A DNA stretch of 64,000 nt from assembly GCA_035048815.1 (NCBI GenBank), contig JAUCBN010000042.1:10695501-10759500 (forward strand), given 5' to 3'. This DNA is from Abelmoschus esculentus. Its lineage: Eukaryota; Streptophyta; Magnoliopsida; Malvales; Malvaceae. Made by a program: the position numbers and the translations under genes. The notes under the pieces are model-generated. The model worked only from the letters and a program-made list of their open reading frames with translations, was not told where the DNA came from and searched no databases. This document shows positions 34,262-47,539 of the stretch, one piece after another (the stretch's first letter is position 1; each line of letters opens with the position of its first letter).

Positions 34262-35471
34262 ACCCGAACAATATATTGAGCGGACCCGAATCGAATACGT
34301 TCTTCATCAACGGACTTAGACCCTCTAGATAGCAATCTAGGAACCCGAAGTATCAAGGATTTGACACACTCAAACAAAGTCTGAAAATGTCAAGAAAAGT
34401 TAAATGAAGAACTGAAATTGAGAGAATTTCTCACAAAAATATTGTTTTATAAAATTGTCTAACCTTTTATCATTACAAAATAAACATATATATAGGCAAT
34501 ACAAGGTAAAGGCTGCCAAAATAAAAGGCTGAAATTGAAATAGGGTGGTTGCTGAAAATTCAAAAGGTGTGGCTGAAATTCAAACAAAATTAATCATGGG
34601 CATTTTGTTTGAATTTTTACAAAAAACATGTTCTTTATTCCTTTAAAATTCGGCTGGTACCTTTTAAAGAGGGAAAACTTGAAATTCAAACTATAAACAT
34701 GTGGTTTATTGTTTGAAATTCAAAGTTTTATGCTTATCCTTTCAATTTCCGTACATGCCTTGCACACACACATGTGAAGGTCCTTACATATGCCGTGCAC
34801 ATGCTTGGAGTGGTGTAGGATGCCTCACATGCTGGTCACATGCTTGGAGGACACTCTCCCATGTGTAGGACACCTTTCAACTACTTCTGGACTTGTCAGC
34901 TAGAGTTGAGCTAGTGGAGCTTGAGTTGAGCTGATTGGAGCTAAGGTGAGCTGAATTTAGCTAGCTGAAGTGTACTGAACTTAGTTGAGCTGAAATGAGC
35001 TGCATACTATCCCGTGAGCTTCTCCCGAGCTGAGGATAAACCCTTAAGTTAGTACCCTTCCTTGTACCTATGAGAAAACAAAGCAACCATCCTTCAAAAG
35101 TATGGAAACTTATTGAGATATGTATGAAAACATATAAACAAGATGAAAACATGATGCAAACATGTTTATGAGCATGGAACTTATTGAAACTTGTAATACT
35201 TAATATATATAATGCACACACTTATGTACTAACTCTAACTAATGCAAACACACATATAAATACTAAGTATAACTAAAGTTGTTACACATCTGTATGTAAC
35301 ACGTTAAACGACCTATCTCCTAAGGTACAAGCATCATTAAAGGTATTAAGAATGACTGAAAATTTAAGTGAAAGAACTTCCCTGAATTGCTTTGCCTTGG
35401 ATCGAGTGATTGGTCCTAATGGTAAGAGCTTCGGATCAGCTTTCTTAGCTGGCATAGATGTGCTCACATCA
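34262..35471 (-). mobile_element. Truncated chromovirus-like LTR (minus strand)
   Basis: Same family as 41777-43292 and 44882-46411. On the minus strand it starts TGATGTGAGCACATC at 35471, directly against the 99-bp array. It carries the LTR-encoded polyprotein tail, passes a GAGCTGA/AGCTCA-rich stretch, and is cut by the satellite at 34262. About 310 bp of the LTR 3' end are missing compared with the 41777-43292 copy. Confidence 0.8.
35282..35471 (-). pseudogene. LTR-encoded C-terminal tail of gypsy polyprotein
   Basis: The frame is open from the first bases of the LTR (DVSTSMPAKK) through LPLGPITRSKAKQFREVLSL to a stop at 35282. PITRSKAK followed by amphipathic LREVL-like residues is a recurrent C-terminal motif of plant Ty3/gypsy polyproteins. 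No upstream integrase is left here, so this is a stranded tail. Confidence 0.7.
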
Positions 35472-38323
35472 GAGAGGGACAGTTCACCATGACATGCACT
35501 CGAAGAGAGGGGTCATTCATCACAACATACGCTCAAAGAAAGGGACCATTCATTATGACATACGCTCGAAGAGAGGGGTCATTCACCGCGACATACGCTC
35601 AAAGATAAGGGTCATTCATCATAGTATACGTTCTAAGAAAGGGACTGTTAATTATGACATGCACTCGAAGAGAGGGGTCATTCATCGCGACATACGCTCA
35701 AAGAGAAGGGTCATCCATCACGGTATACGCTCTAAGAAAGGGACCGTTCACCATGACATGCATTCGAAGAGAGGTGTAATTCATCGCGACATATGCTCAA
35801 AGAGAGGGTTCGTCCATCACGGTATACACACTAAGAAAGGGACTTTTCATTATGACATGCACTCGAAGAGAGGGGTCATTCTTCTCGACATATACTCAAA
35901 GAGAAGGGTCGTCCACCACGACATGCACTCAAAGACAGAGGTCATTCATCGCAACATACGCTCAAAGAGAGGGGTTATTCAACACGACATAAGCTCAAAG
36001 AGAGGAGTCCTTCAACGCGAAGAGAGGAACTGTTCATTGTGACATGCACTCGAAGAAAGGGGTCATTCATGCAAACATACAATCAAACAAAGGGACTGTT
36101 CATTGTGACATGCACTCGAAGAGAAGGGACATTCATCCCAACATACACTCAAAGAGAAGGGTCATCCATCTCGGTATACGGCCAAAGAGAGGGACTGTTC
36201 ACCATGACATGCACTCGAAGAGAGTGGTCATTCATCGCAACATACTCTCAAAGAGAGGTGTTATTCAACGCGACATACGCTGAAAGAGAGGGGTCGTCCA
36301 TCATGGTATACGCTCTAAAAAAAGGGATCGTTCATTATGACGTGCCCTCGAAGAGAGGGTCATTCATCGCGACATAGCTCTAAGAAAGGAGTCGTCCATC
36401 ATGGTATACGCTCAAAGAGAGGGACCGTTCATCCATCATGGTATATGCTCTAAGAAAGGGGTTATTCATCACGACATACATTGAATGGGAGGGTTCATCC
36501 TTCACGGTATATGCTCTAAGAAAAGAACCGTTCACTATGGTATATACTCAAAGAAACGGGTCATTCATCTCGACATACGATCAAAGAGAGGGGTCTTTCA
36601 TTATGGTATACGCTCAAAGGGAGGAACCGTTCATTATGACATGCACTCAAAGAGAGGGGTCACTCATCGTGTCATACGCTCAAAAGAGAGGGGTTGCCAT
36701 CGCGGTATATGCTCTAAGAAATAGATCATTCATTATGAGATGCACTCGAAGAGAGGTCATTCATCCAGACATACGCTCAAAAAGAGGGGTCGTCCATCAT
36801 GGTATACGGTCAAAGAGAGGTACCGTTCATCATGACATGTACTCGAAGAGATGGGTCATTCATCGCAACTTACGCTCAAATAGAGGGGTCATTCACTGCG
36901 GTATACGCTAAAAGAGAGGGGTCGTCTATCACAGTATACGCTCTAAGAAAGGGGTCGTTCATTATGACATACCCCCGAAGAGAGGGGTTATTCATTGTGA
37001 CATATGCTTAAAGAGAGGGTTCATACATCACCATATACGCTCAAAGAGAGGGCCTGTTAACCATGGCATGCACGCGAAGAGAAGGGTCATTCATCACGAC
37101 TTACGCTCAAAGATAGGGGTTATTCATTGCGACATACGCTCAAAGAGAGGGGTTGTCTATCATAGTATACACTCTGAGAGAGGGACCGTTCATCATGACA
37201 TACACTCGAAGAGAGGGGTCATTCATCACAACATACGCTTAAAAAGAGGGGTCGTCCACCACGGAATATGCTCAATGGGAGGGACCGTTCATTATGACAT
37301 ACTATCGAAGAGCGGGGTCATTCACTGAGACATACACTCAAGGAGAGGGGTCGTCCATCCCGGTATACGCTCTAAGAAAGGGACCATTCATTATGACATG
37401 CACTCAAAAGGAGGGATCATTCATTGCAACATACGCTCATAGAGAGGGGTCGTCCATCACGGTATACGATCAAAGAGAGGGACCGTTCATCATGACTTGC
37501 AGTCGAAGAGAGGGGTCATTGATCGCGAGATACGCTCAAAGAGAGGGATCATTCATTATGACATGCACTCGAAGAGAACGGTCAATCATCGCGACTTACG
37601 CTCATAGAGAAGGGTTATCCGTCATAGTATACGCTCAAAGAGAGGGACCGTTCAATATGACACGCACTCAAAAAGAGGGGTCATTCATCGCGACATACGC
37701 TCATAAAGAGGTGTCGTCCATCATGGCTTATGCTCAAAGAGAGGAACTGTTCATTATGACATGCGCTTGAAGAGAGGGGTCATTCTCCGTGATATATGCT
37801 CAGAGAGGAGTGTCGTCCATCACAGTATGCGTTCTAAGATAGGGAACATTCATTGTGACATGCTCTCGAAGAGAGAGGTCATTAATTGCGACATAAGCTT
37901 AAAGAGAGTGGTCATCCATCACGGTATATGCTTAAAGAGAGGGATCGTTCACCATGTCATGCACTCGAAAAGAGGAGTCATTCACCGCATGATTCGCTCA
38001 AAGAGAGGGGTCATCGATCACGGTTTATGCCGAAAGAGAGGGACCGTTCATTATAAAATGCACTCGAAGAGAGGGTTTATTCATCGCGACATACGCTCAA
38101 AGACAGTGACCGTTCAATATGACATGTACTCAAAGAAAGGGGTCATTCATCATGACATACGATCAAAGATTGGGATCTTCCATCTCGATATACGCTCAAA
38201 GAGAGGGACCGTTCATTATGACATGTACTCGAAGAGATGGGTCATTCATTGCAACATATGCTCAAAGAGAGGGGTCGTACATCACGGTTTACGCTCAAAG
38301 AGAGGAACCTTTCATTAAAATAT
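35472..38323 (+). repeat. 33-bp/99-bp tandem repeat array, segment 2
   Basis: Same repeat and orientation as 1-4392. It resumes at GAGAGGGAC, only about 17 bp (half a subunit) after the point where segment 1 stopped. Its right end is the target site of the next solo LTR. Confidence 0.95.
38319..38323. other. Target-site duplication (left) of solo LTR
   Basis: AATAT, matched by GATAT at 39983-39987 (one difference). Both derive from GACAT of a type-c subunit, and the repeat continues with GCACTCG after the right copy. Confidence 0.65.
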
Positions 38324-39982
38324 TGATGCGTGCACGTTTCTGCTCATTTATCTCATGCTTTCATGGTTTATTTCACGCATGAGATCAGAGGAGAGTTATC
38401 TTATTGATTTTAGTATTTATTACTTTTATATACTTTATATTAAGCTACTTAAGAGTTATATTACTTAATCCATAAAAATGAATAGTTATATAACCACATT
38501 GATTAAATTTTTAGCTTAGTTATAAACTCATGTTAAGTATTTTAAGTATTCTAATTATTTTCATTATTATATTTTCTTCATAGGACTTACCTACAGCTCA
38601 AGGAGTAAATAGTAGCTCGGTGTCAGCTCAGTCAACTCAGAAGAAGCTAAACGGAAGACAATGCTAGAAACACAAGGAGCCAACTTCAGAATAGCTTGGA
38701 AATGCATGGAACACTCCTATATTACTTAAAGGACTAAAGGATCGCTCCATGTCAACTCACAAGTCCCATACGAGCTCAAATGAAGCATAATTTAAAACGA
38801 GGCCTTAGGAGATTCGGATTTGCTCCAAAACACTCCCCACACTAGAAGAGAGTGTAAGGAAGCTAATGGACTAGCTCACTTTGCTAAAGACAGCTCCGAT
38901 TAGCTTATTCCAACTTCAAACTTTAGCTAAGTCTTTCAGCTAGATAGCTCAGTTCAATCCAGCTCACTCCCAGCTCGATTAGCTCACCTCAACTCTAGCT
39001 ATCACTCCCATCTCAACACCCGAAGGTCACCTACCCTTCACCAAGTACCATGTCTGTCCATTATCCACATTGGGCGCCAAGATCATGGAGAGAAAGGAAG
39101 TGGGCGCCAAAACAAAGAGATAGCATTTTTCATTGGACAAATTCATAATGGTCCACTTGTTTTCCATTTTACAGCATGATACAAGCAGAACTGGGTTTCG
39201 GTGTCTTCATGAAAATTGTTCCCCTATCTCTTATCTTTCCATCTCATGTTTAATCGCATCAATCCGATATCGGGAGCTTGAGATATGACCACATTACTAA
39301 AGATAGTGCAGGCTGGACCGAGAAGTTACATCTTTTCGAATAGTTTTGAAGGGAGAAACCATTCAAATGAATGGTTATCCGAATAGTTAAAGGCCATTTC
39401 GGCCAAACCTCTTAGAAAACTATAAATAGGACTTAAATTCATTTGTAAGTCACATCTTTGATCAATATAAAATTTCTTTGTGAGTTTACTCTCAAACTTG
39501 TTCTTTTTAGAACTATATCGACTTATCAAATCTATTATATAGGTTTGTGGCGTCTCCTATCTTTTTCATCTATACTTAAGATTCTAGGAACTTTTTTCCT
39601 AAGGGTCTAAGAACTATACCACCATCAAAGCATACTATAAGTTGGGTTTATGCTTCATAGCATAAGTTCTACATTTGTTACCTTTGAATACTATTTCTTT
39701 ACCACCTTCCAAACATTCTATCCTAACCCTTTCTTCCATCACCGAAATCGACTTTCCTAGCCTTCACTATCATCTTTTCCATTTATTTCCCTAACCAAAA
39801 CATCGCATACATTCCCTTATCAATTATACATAAAACTTTCGCAGCCCACTTTACACCACTTCACCAACTTTTCTTCATAAAACAACAAGGAAAGCGTATG
39901 AGGATCAAGGCTTGCTTGCAATCACGGTCGGGAAAATCAAAGCTTCTCTCTACAACAATCATTGGAGAGTTGGAGCGTATCA
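38324..39982 (+). mobile_element. Solo LTR, chromovirus-like family
   Basis: 1,659 bp, starting TGATGCGTGCACG and ending GGAGCGTATCA, flanked by near-identical 5-bp duplications inside the 99-bp array. It contains an AGCTCA-rich 5' third, GGGCGCCAA repeats, a TATA box at 39421 and a leader-like 3' end. It has no internal coding region. It arose by insertion and LTR-LTR recombination. It is related to the outer LTRs of the 50198-60268 element. Confidence 0.8.
39421..39430 (+). promoter_or_regulatory. TATA box of solo LTR
   Basis: CTATAAATAG, a good plant TATA box, 560 bp before the LTR end. A palindromic GGCCATTTCGGCC lies about 30 bp upstream. Confidence 0.6.
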
Positions 39983-41776
39983 GATATGCACTCGAAGAGA
40001 GAGGTCATTCATTGCGACATACGCTTAAAGAGAGGAGTCGTCCATCACGGTAAACACTCAAAGGAAGGGACCATTCATTATGACATGCACTCGAAGAGAA
40101 GAGTCATTCAACGCAACATACGCTCAAAGAGATGGGTCATCCATCACGATATACGCTCTAAGAAAGGGACCGTTCACCATGACACGCACTCGAACAAAGG
40201 GGTTGTCCATCATGGTATACGGTCAATGAGGGGGACCGATCACCATGAAATGCACTCGAAGAGAGGGGTCATTAATCGCAACATACGCTAAAAGAGGGTG
40301 ATTGTCCATCATGGTCTACGGTCAAAGAGTGTGTCCGTTCACCATGACATGCACACGAAGAGCGGGATCATTCATCGCAATATACGCTCAAAGAGAGGGG
40401 TTATTCAACGCAGCATACGCTCAAAGAGATGTGTCGTCCATTATGGTATACGCTCAAAAAGACCGTACATTATGACATGTACTCAAAGATAAGGGTCTTT
40501 CATCACGATATACGCTCAAGGATAGGGGTCGTCCATCACTGTATACCCTCAAAGAGAGTGACCGTTCACCATGACATATACTCGAAGAGAGGGGTCATTC
40601 ATACAACATACGCTCAAAGAGGGGGGTTATTCAATGCGACTTACTGTCAAAGAGAGGGATAACTCAAAATGACATACGCTTAAAGAGAGAGACCATTCAT
40701 TATGACATACTCTTGAAGAAAGGGTCATTAACCGCGACAAACGCTCAACGAGAGGTGTCGTCTATCACGGTATACGCTCTAAGAAAGGGACTGTTCATTA
40801 TGACGTGCCATCGAAGAGAGGGATCTTTCATCGTGACATATGCTCAAAGAGAGGGGTCATCCATCATGGTATACGCTCAAAGTGAGGGACTGTTCACCCT
40901 GACATGCACGCAAAGATAAGGGTCATTCATCGCAACATACGCTCAAAGAGAGAGTTCGTCCATCACGGTATTCGCACTAAGAATGGGACTATTCATTATG
41001 ACATTTACTCAAAGAGAGGGGTCATTCATGGCGATATACGCTCAAAGAGAAGGGACGTCCATCATGGTATACACTCTAAGAAAGGGACCGTTAATTATGG
41101 CGTGCACTCAAAGAGAGGGGTAATTCATCATGACATACGCTCAAAAAGATAGGTCGTCCATCACGATATATGCTCTAAGAAAGGGACCTTTCATTATGAC
41201 ATACACTCAAAGAGAGGTCTCATTCATTGCGACATACGTTCAAAGAGAGGGGTCGTCTATCATGGTATACTCTCAAAGAGAGGGACAGTTCATTTTGACA
41301 TGCACTTGAAGAGAGGGGTTTTTCGTCGCAATATACGCTCAAAGAGAGGGTCGTTCATAACGGTATACGCTCAAAGAGAGGAACCGTTTACTATGACATG
41401 CACTCAAAGAGTGGGATCATTCATCGTGACATACGCTCAAAGAGAGGGGTCGTCCATCATGGTATACGCCCAAAGAGAGGGACCGTTCATTATGACATAT
41501 GCTCGAAGAGAGATTCCAGAATTCGCGGTATGCGATCAAAAAGAGGGATCGTTCATTATGACATGCTATGGAAGAGAGGGGTTATTCATCGCGACATACG
41601 CTCAAAGATAGAGGTTGTCCATCACTGTATACACTCAAAGAGAGGGACCGTTCATAATGACATGCACTCAAAGAGAGGGATTATTCATCGCGACATACGC
41701 TCAAAGAGAGGGGTCGTCCATCACGGTATACTCTCAAAGAGAGGGATCGTTCATTATGACATTCGCTCCAAAGAGG
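39983..41776 (+). repeat. 33-bp/99-bp tandem repeat array, segment 3
   Basis: Continues segment 2 in register after the solo LTR target duplication. It ends CCAAAGAGG against the LTR end TGATATACGG. Confidence 0.95.
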
Positions 41777-43292
41777 TGATATACGGGTATGTTGCTTAAA
41801 AAACAACCATCCTTGTTTGAACCGGATCTAGGATACTCGCAAGCATATCTATGCAATAAACACAAGACTATAGACGTGAGAATGGTGTTAAAATTACTAG
41901 AAAACAAAGAAAATTAAAAATAAAACAAAGAAAGAAACGAGATGAAGGAATTCAGCCGTTTCTGGGATTTAATGAAGATGAATTGCTTCAAGATATTTCA
42001 TGGCTGAATTAAAATATCCAAAATGGAAGAATTAGATGTTGAAGTTGCTGGAAAAATAATAACGATGTTGAACTTGAAAGAACCCCGAACAATATACTGA
42101 GCTGACACGAATCGAATATTTTTTCCGTCAACGGGCTTGGACCCTCTAGATAGCGATCTATGAACCCGAAGTATCAAAGAATTGACACGCTCAAACAAAG
42201 ACTGAAAAAAGTTAAGAAAAATTCAATGAAGAACTGAAATTGAGAGAAATTCTCACAAAAATATTGTTTCATAAAATTGTCTAACCTTGTCTTTATAAAA
42301 TTATGGAAATATATAGGAATAAAGGAGAAGGTTGCCAAATTTGAATTTGTGGCATTAATTCAAATGAAAATTGAAATTTAAATGTTTAAATAATTCCTCC
42401 TATACTCCCAATATCCTTAGCCACATGTTTTGGCACATTAAACATGTGCTAATTTTTTGAAATTTTGAACCAAAACCATTCATTCTTATCCAATGTTGTT
42501 GTTTGGTCTTCAAAGCAAGGGCCTTGTTTGGCTTGCTTGCTTTTGGACGCCCATACTTGATGAGAAGGTTGCCATGTGGGTCCCACATGCATGGCACGTG
42601 CCTAGGACACCTGCTCTTCATGTACGATAGGTTTCAGCTGTTGTTGGTCACTTCAACTTGAGTTCAGTTGAGTTAGAAATAGAGATGAGCTGAAACGAAC
42701 TTGCTAAGAGTGTTAGGAGTTAAATTGAGCTTAAAGCTAAGAATTTGAGTTACCTCGAGCTAAGGTGAGCTGCATATACTCTGTTGAGCTTCATCTAAAC
42801 TGAATAGAACTCACTTGAGCTAGTGTTAAGCTGCATACACTCTCTTGAGATGGAGTTGAGCTGCATACACTCTCTTGAGCTAGTGTTCTCCTATGTTCCT
42901 ACATGTAAACATCACAAGAATCCATCAAAGTAATGTAAACTCAATGGAAATAAATACAAGGTGTAAACACTTGCAAACTTATTCAATAACACACATGAAC
43001 TTATAAATAAATTAGAAATATTACAAAAACAATCAAACCAATCCATAAAATATACATAGTAGAATATATACATACTTAAACATATATAATAAGTAATATA
43101 GTCTAATATGTCACATATCAGTATGCAACACGTTATAAACATAATTTTTTAAGGCATGAACGTTCTCAATTGAAACAGGAATGTTAGTTCAAGGAAAAGA
43201 GCTTCTTGAATTTCTTTGCCTTAGAACGAGTAATAGGTCTTGCAGGCAAAACCTCGGGATTAGAATGTGCTTGAATAGATGTGCTCGCATCA
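41777..43292 (-). mobile_element. 3' LTR of chromovirus-like element (minus strand)
   Basis: 1,516 bp. On the minus strand it starts TGATGCGAGCACATC directly after a polypurine tract and ends ACCCGTATATCA against the 99-bp array. The body has AGCTCA/GAGCTG-rich sequence and a leader-like end resembling 44882-46411. Confidence 0.85.
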
Positions 43293-43866
43293 TCCCCCTT
43301 TCTTGGAAGGATTTGTCCTCAAATTTGCAGAATCGTCAAAAGGGGTTAAATCAAAAATATTGAATGTGGAACTTACATTATACTCGCCCGGTAAGTCTAT
43401 CTTGTAATCAATGTCATTTACTTTCGCCAACACCTTAAAAGGACCATATCCTCACGGTAACAGCTTGGGCCAGCTTTGGGCTGGAAATCTTTCCTTTCGG
43501 AAATGAATCCAAACCCAGTCACCAACATCGAAGGTGATTCGTTTCCTTCCTTTGTTTGCTTGCTTCTCATATTGTTGAGACATTCGCTCAAGATTCTCCT
43601 TCACCTGTTGATGCAACTTCTTCACATATTCTGCTTTCGCTTGACCGTCCCTGTTCGTCACTTGTTCCTATGGAAAAGGTAACAAATCTATAGGCGCAAT
43701 AGGGTTAAAAACATAAAAAACCTCAAATGGTGACTTCTTAGTAACAAAATGTACAACATGATTTTACGCAAACTCAACATGTGGCAAACAATCTTCCTAA
43801 GTCCTAGTATTCTTTTTAATGATGGAAAGAACTAAAGTAGATAGGACTCTATTAACAACTTTAGTT
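43180..43866 (-). pseudogene. Ty3/gypsy integrase C-terminus running into the LTR
   Basis: Minus strand from 43866, where the 99-bp array cuts it. Pieces of the integrase core end (VNRVLSTL, EDCLPHVEFA, HFVTKKSPFEVFY) precede the C-terminal DNA-binding part with EYVKKLHQQVKENLERMSQQ, KGRKRITFDVGDWVWIHFRK and VNDIDYKIDLPGEYNVS. Stops interrupt at EFA, at PFP and after WPKLLP. After the polypurine tract, a one-base shift gives a frame inside the LTR with DDASTSIQAHSN and PITRSKAKKFKKLFSLN. Coding sequence continuing into the 3' LTR is typical of some chromoviruses, CRM included. Reverse transcriptase, RNase H and the integrase catalytic core are absent. Confidence 0.85.
43293..43304 (-). other. 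Polypurine tract
   Basis: AAGAAAGGGGGA on the minus strand, immediately before the LTR start: the plus-strand primer site of LTR retrotransposons. Confidence 0.85.
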
Positions 43867-44881
43867 TGTCGGTATATGCTCTGAGAATGGGACCGTTCAC
43901 TATGACTTGCACTCGAAGAGAGGGGTCATTCATCGCGACTTTTGCTCAAAGAGAGAAGTCGTCCATCACGGTATACGCTCTAAGAAAGGGACAATTCATT
44001 ATAACATGCACTCAAAGAGAGTGGTCAATCAACGTGATATACGCTCAAAGAGAGGGGTCGTCTATCATGGTATACGCTCAAAGAGAGAGACCATTCACCA
44101 TGATATACACTCGAAGACAGGGGTCATTGATCGCGACATACGCTCAAAGAGAGGGGTTATCCATCAGGACATACGCTCAAAGAGAGAGACCATTCATTAT
44201 GACATACGCTCGAGGAGAGGCGTCATTCACCGGGATATACGCTCAAAGAGAGGGGTCTTCCATTACGGTATATGCTCCAAGAAAGGGAGTGTCCATTACG
44301 ACATGTACTCGAAAAGAGGGGTCATTCACCGTGACATACGCTCAAAGAGAAGGGTCGTCCATTACGGTATACACTCTAAGAAATGGACCGTTAATTATGT
44401 CAAGCACTCAAAGAGAAGGTCATTTATCACGGCATACTCTCAAAGAAATAGGTCGTCCATCACGGTATACGCTCAAAAAAAGGGATCGTTCACCATGACA
44501 TGTACTCGAAGAGAAAGGTCATTCATCACAACATACGCTCAAAGAGGGGTTATCGATCACGGTATACGCTCTCAAAGAGAGGGACCATTCATTATTACAT
44601 GCACTCAAAGAGATGGGTCATTCATTGTGACATATGCTCAAAGAGAGAGATCGTCCATCATGGTATACGCTCAAAGAAAGGGACCGTTCACCATGGCATG
44701 CACTCAAAGGGAAGGGTCATTCATCTCAACATACCCTCAAAGAGAGGGGTCATAAATCACGGTATACGCTCAAAGAGAAGGACCGTTCATTATGACATGC
44801 ACTCGAAGAGAGGGGTCATACACTTGAAGAGAGGGTCATTTATCGCGACATACGCTCAAAGAGAGGGGTCGTCCATCACGG
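43867..44881 (+). repeat. 33-bp/99-bp tandem repeat array, segment 4
   Basis: About 10 higher-order units between two oppositely oriented gypsy insertions. The left end cuts a pol pseudogene at TTTGT/CGGTATATGC. The right end is an intact target site, CACGG. Confidence 0.95.
44877..44881. other. Target-site duplication (left) of internally deleted gypsy element
   Basis: CACGG, repeated exactly at 48024-48028. It belongs to the ATCACGGTATACGC part of a type-b subunit, which continues after the right copy. Confidence 0.9.
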
Positions 44882-46411
44882 TGATGTGAGTATATCTAGG
44901 CGACCAACCACGATCGTGCATTCTAAGGCAAAGAAACTAAGGGAAGTTCTTTTCCTTACTTGTGCTACAATTCTAAATTCTTTTGAACATGTTTATGCCT
45001 TAGACATAGACTTTATAATGTGTTGCATGCTGATATGTGACATATTAGACTATACTACTTATTAAATATGTTTAAGTATGTATATATGCTATTAAGTGTG
45101 TTTTAAGGATTGATTTGATAGTTTCTCTAATGTCTTAAACTTATTTATAACTTCATGTGTGTTATTAAATAAATTTACAAGTGTTTATGCCTTGTATGTA
45201 TGTTTCCATTGAGTATACAAAACTTTGATGGATTCTTGTGATGTATACATATAGGCTCATAGGAGAACACTATCTCAAGAGAGTGTATCCACATCAGCTC
45301 AAGAGAGTGTATGCAGCTCAACATGAGTTCAAGTGAATTATATTCAACTCAGAAGAAGCTTAATGGAGTGCACGCAACTCACCTTAGCTCGAGGCAGCTC
45401 AGAGGCTTAGCTCCCAGCTCCGTTTAGCTTCTTACACTCTCAGGTAGTTCGTTTTAGCTCTACTAAATTTCCAGCTAGCTCAACTCAAGCTGAAATGACA
45501 TACGATATCTTAAACCTATCCTACTCGAAGGAAAGGTGTCCTTTGAATGTGCCATGCATGTGAGACACACATGGAAGCCTTGTAGACATGTGTGGGCGTT
45601 CAAGGGATGCAAGCCAAACGTAGCCTTATTTTTAAGCACTAGGAGGCTATATGGATAAGACCGAGTGATTTTTGCTTCACATTTCAAACATTAAACACAT
45701 GTTTAATGTGTTTCTTGTGCCAAAACACTTAATGGACGCCCAAGTTAGTTATAGGAGTTATTTGTTTGAATTTTAAACAAATAAACACATGTTTAATGTG
45801 TTATTTTCGTTCAAACATGTGGCTAAGGAAATTAAGAGCCTAGGAGGAGTTATTTTAGCATTTAAAATTCAATTTTCGTTTGAATTAAGGCCACAATTTC
45901 AAATTTTTGGCCAACTTCTCCTTTATTCCTATATATTTCCATAATTTTGTAAAGACAAGGTTACACACTTTGAATAAAAATTATATTTGAGAGTTTTTAT
46001 CTTATTTGGATCTTTGTAGAACTTTTCTGATTGATTTTGATCTAGAGGGTCTAAGTCCTCTATCATTAAACAAGTTTGATTCGGGTTTGTTTAGTAGATT
46101 GTGCATGTTCTTTCGAGTTTAGCGTTACATTTTGAGTCCAACAACAAAATTCACCATTGTTGAATGTTTGAGTTGCTGCCATGGATGTTTCTTGAAGCAT
46201 TCATCTCTCTTGTTTTCAGATCCATCAAAACGCCATCTCTTTCTTATTTTTCTTTTAATTTTCGTTCTTCCCTTTCTTCCCTAAATTTATCATGAATATA
46301 ACTTTGATTCCTTGTTGTTTTTATGTTGTTCTTGTTGCAGGAATATGCTTACAACATTCCTAGATCCGTAACATAAGAAAAAAGTTTTTTTCGATAGACT
46401 ACCTCGTATCA
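44882..46411 (+). repeat. 5' LTR of the deleted element
   Basis: 1,530 bp, TGATG...TATCA. Its first 100 bp contain a decayed copy of the polyprotein tail (ATTCTAAGGCAAAGAAACT corresponds to the SKAKKL motif). The LTR is in inverted orientation to 41777-43292. Confidence 0.85.
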
Positions 46412-46413
46412 TA

Positions 46414-46425
46414 TGGTATCAAAGC
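46414..46425 (+). other. Primer binding site, initiator tRNA-Met type
   Basis: TGGTATCAAAGC two bases after the LTR end, one difference from the common TGGTATCAGAGC complementary to the 3' end of plant initiator tRNA-Met. Confidence 0.85.
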
Positions 46426-47140
46426 TTTGGTTCGGATTTGTTGTACTTTTTTTGCAATTTAGTTCAAAAGAAAGAATTAAAAAATAAAAAAAATTGAAAA
46501 AAATAAGAAAAGTCGAAGTCAAAGTTTGACCAAAAAGTCAAAAGTCAAAATAAAAAAATTCAAAAAAAATTATTAGAAAAAGTAGATTCGAATATTGAAA
46601 AGAAAGGAATTTGTGTTTTTGTTGTTGAAATCATGTTAAATGTACAAGTTCTTAGACTATGTGATTCGAAGTGCCTGGAAATCAACCGAAATGAATTGTT
46701 CTTGTTTGTCCGGTGATAGGAGCGTTGTAATGCATTTCTTTGCAGTAAGAATTGCATTTCCGTCTTTTCATTGTCATATTCTTCGATTTATAGCCTTTTC
46801 TTCTTTTTTTTCATTTTCTTCGTTTAAATCTTTATTTGTTTTCTTAATTGTGTTTCTTGTTAGTAACACATTTGTAACAGGTTTGAAAACGTTAGATTAG
46901 TCCTTTAAAGATATGAAAATAGAGAAATTGTGAGGGAAAAAGGCACTGAATATTGTGAGAACAGAAGGGAAGACAAAAAGAGCCATTCAAGCATTCTCCC
47001 AAGTGGATCACGAGTGTTGAGTGTTACATTTTGAGTGCACATTTCTTTTGAGTGAAAACCGAGAGATTTTGTGAGTGTGCAGTGAGAACTTTTACTTTTT
47101 GTTTTACTTGATTCGTTACTTGTGTTTCTTTTGTTTAATT

Positions 47141-47539
47141 ATGACAAGATCAAAAGACCGTAGTTATGGTAAAAATCAACAACTAAATCTGCAAATAGAA
47201 ACCTTTTCCCGTGAACTTTGGAGGATATTAAAGGGTGATCTTGATGAACCCTTACAATCCCAAAACAAAACAAATGGTGAACAAAATAATGAAAACGATG
47301 TGGATCAATCACCACGATTGAAAATTTCAAGGCAACAAGGGTGTTTGCAACGGGTTAGCGATAACATTAAAGTTGTTATTCTTTCCATTCAGAGACGAAC
47401 AGATCTTGATGCATATTTATTTCGGGAAAGCAAAGTTGATACATTTGCAACGGGTGAAGAACTTGTTGTCCAAAAAAGCTTGAATGCACAACCAATTGAA
47501 GATAATCAACAACGTGAGAATATCTTTCACACACTTTGA
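47141..47539 (+). pseudogene. gag N-terminal fragment of the chromovirus-like element
   Basis: Starts ATG ACA AGA TCA and gives 132 codons, MTRSKDRSYGKNQQLNLQ onward. The later part (IKVVILSIQRRTDLDAYLFR) aligns with the start of the plant retrotransposon-gag domain and with the related gag at 55963-56352 (FRDNIPPFQGKSNLEEYLDW). The last codons and the stop come from LTR sequence after the deletion junction near 47529, so this is a truncated gag and not a complete protein. It would be expressed from the 5' LTR. Confidence 0.75.

Noticed and set aside
4393..35471. A single giant element bounded by TG and CA
   Set aside because: The flanks TCCAT and GAGAG do not match, and the inside contains several unrelated element families and a satellite. 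It is a composite block, not one transposition.
35458..36042. 194-codon repeat frame starting at an LTR edge
   Set aside because: Same explanation: a multiple-of-three repeat with accidental openness.
43907..44755. Long open frame of 282 codons of 11-residue repeats
   Set aside because: It lies wholly in the 33-bp repeat, and other frames of the same DNA are also open. No start context, no non-repeat domain and no sign of selection, so it is not called as a gene.
46640..46900. 86-codon frame in the gypsy leader
   Set aside because: It sits between the PBS and the gag start, is Phe/Ser-rich because the DNA is T-rich, and has no recognisable domain.
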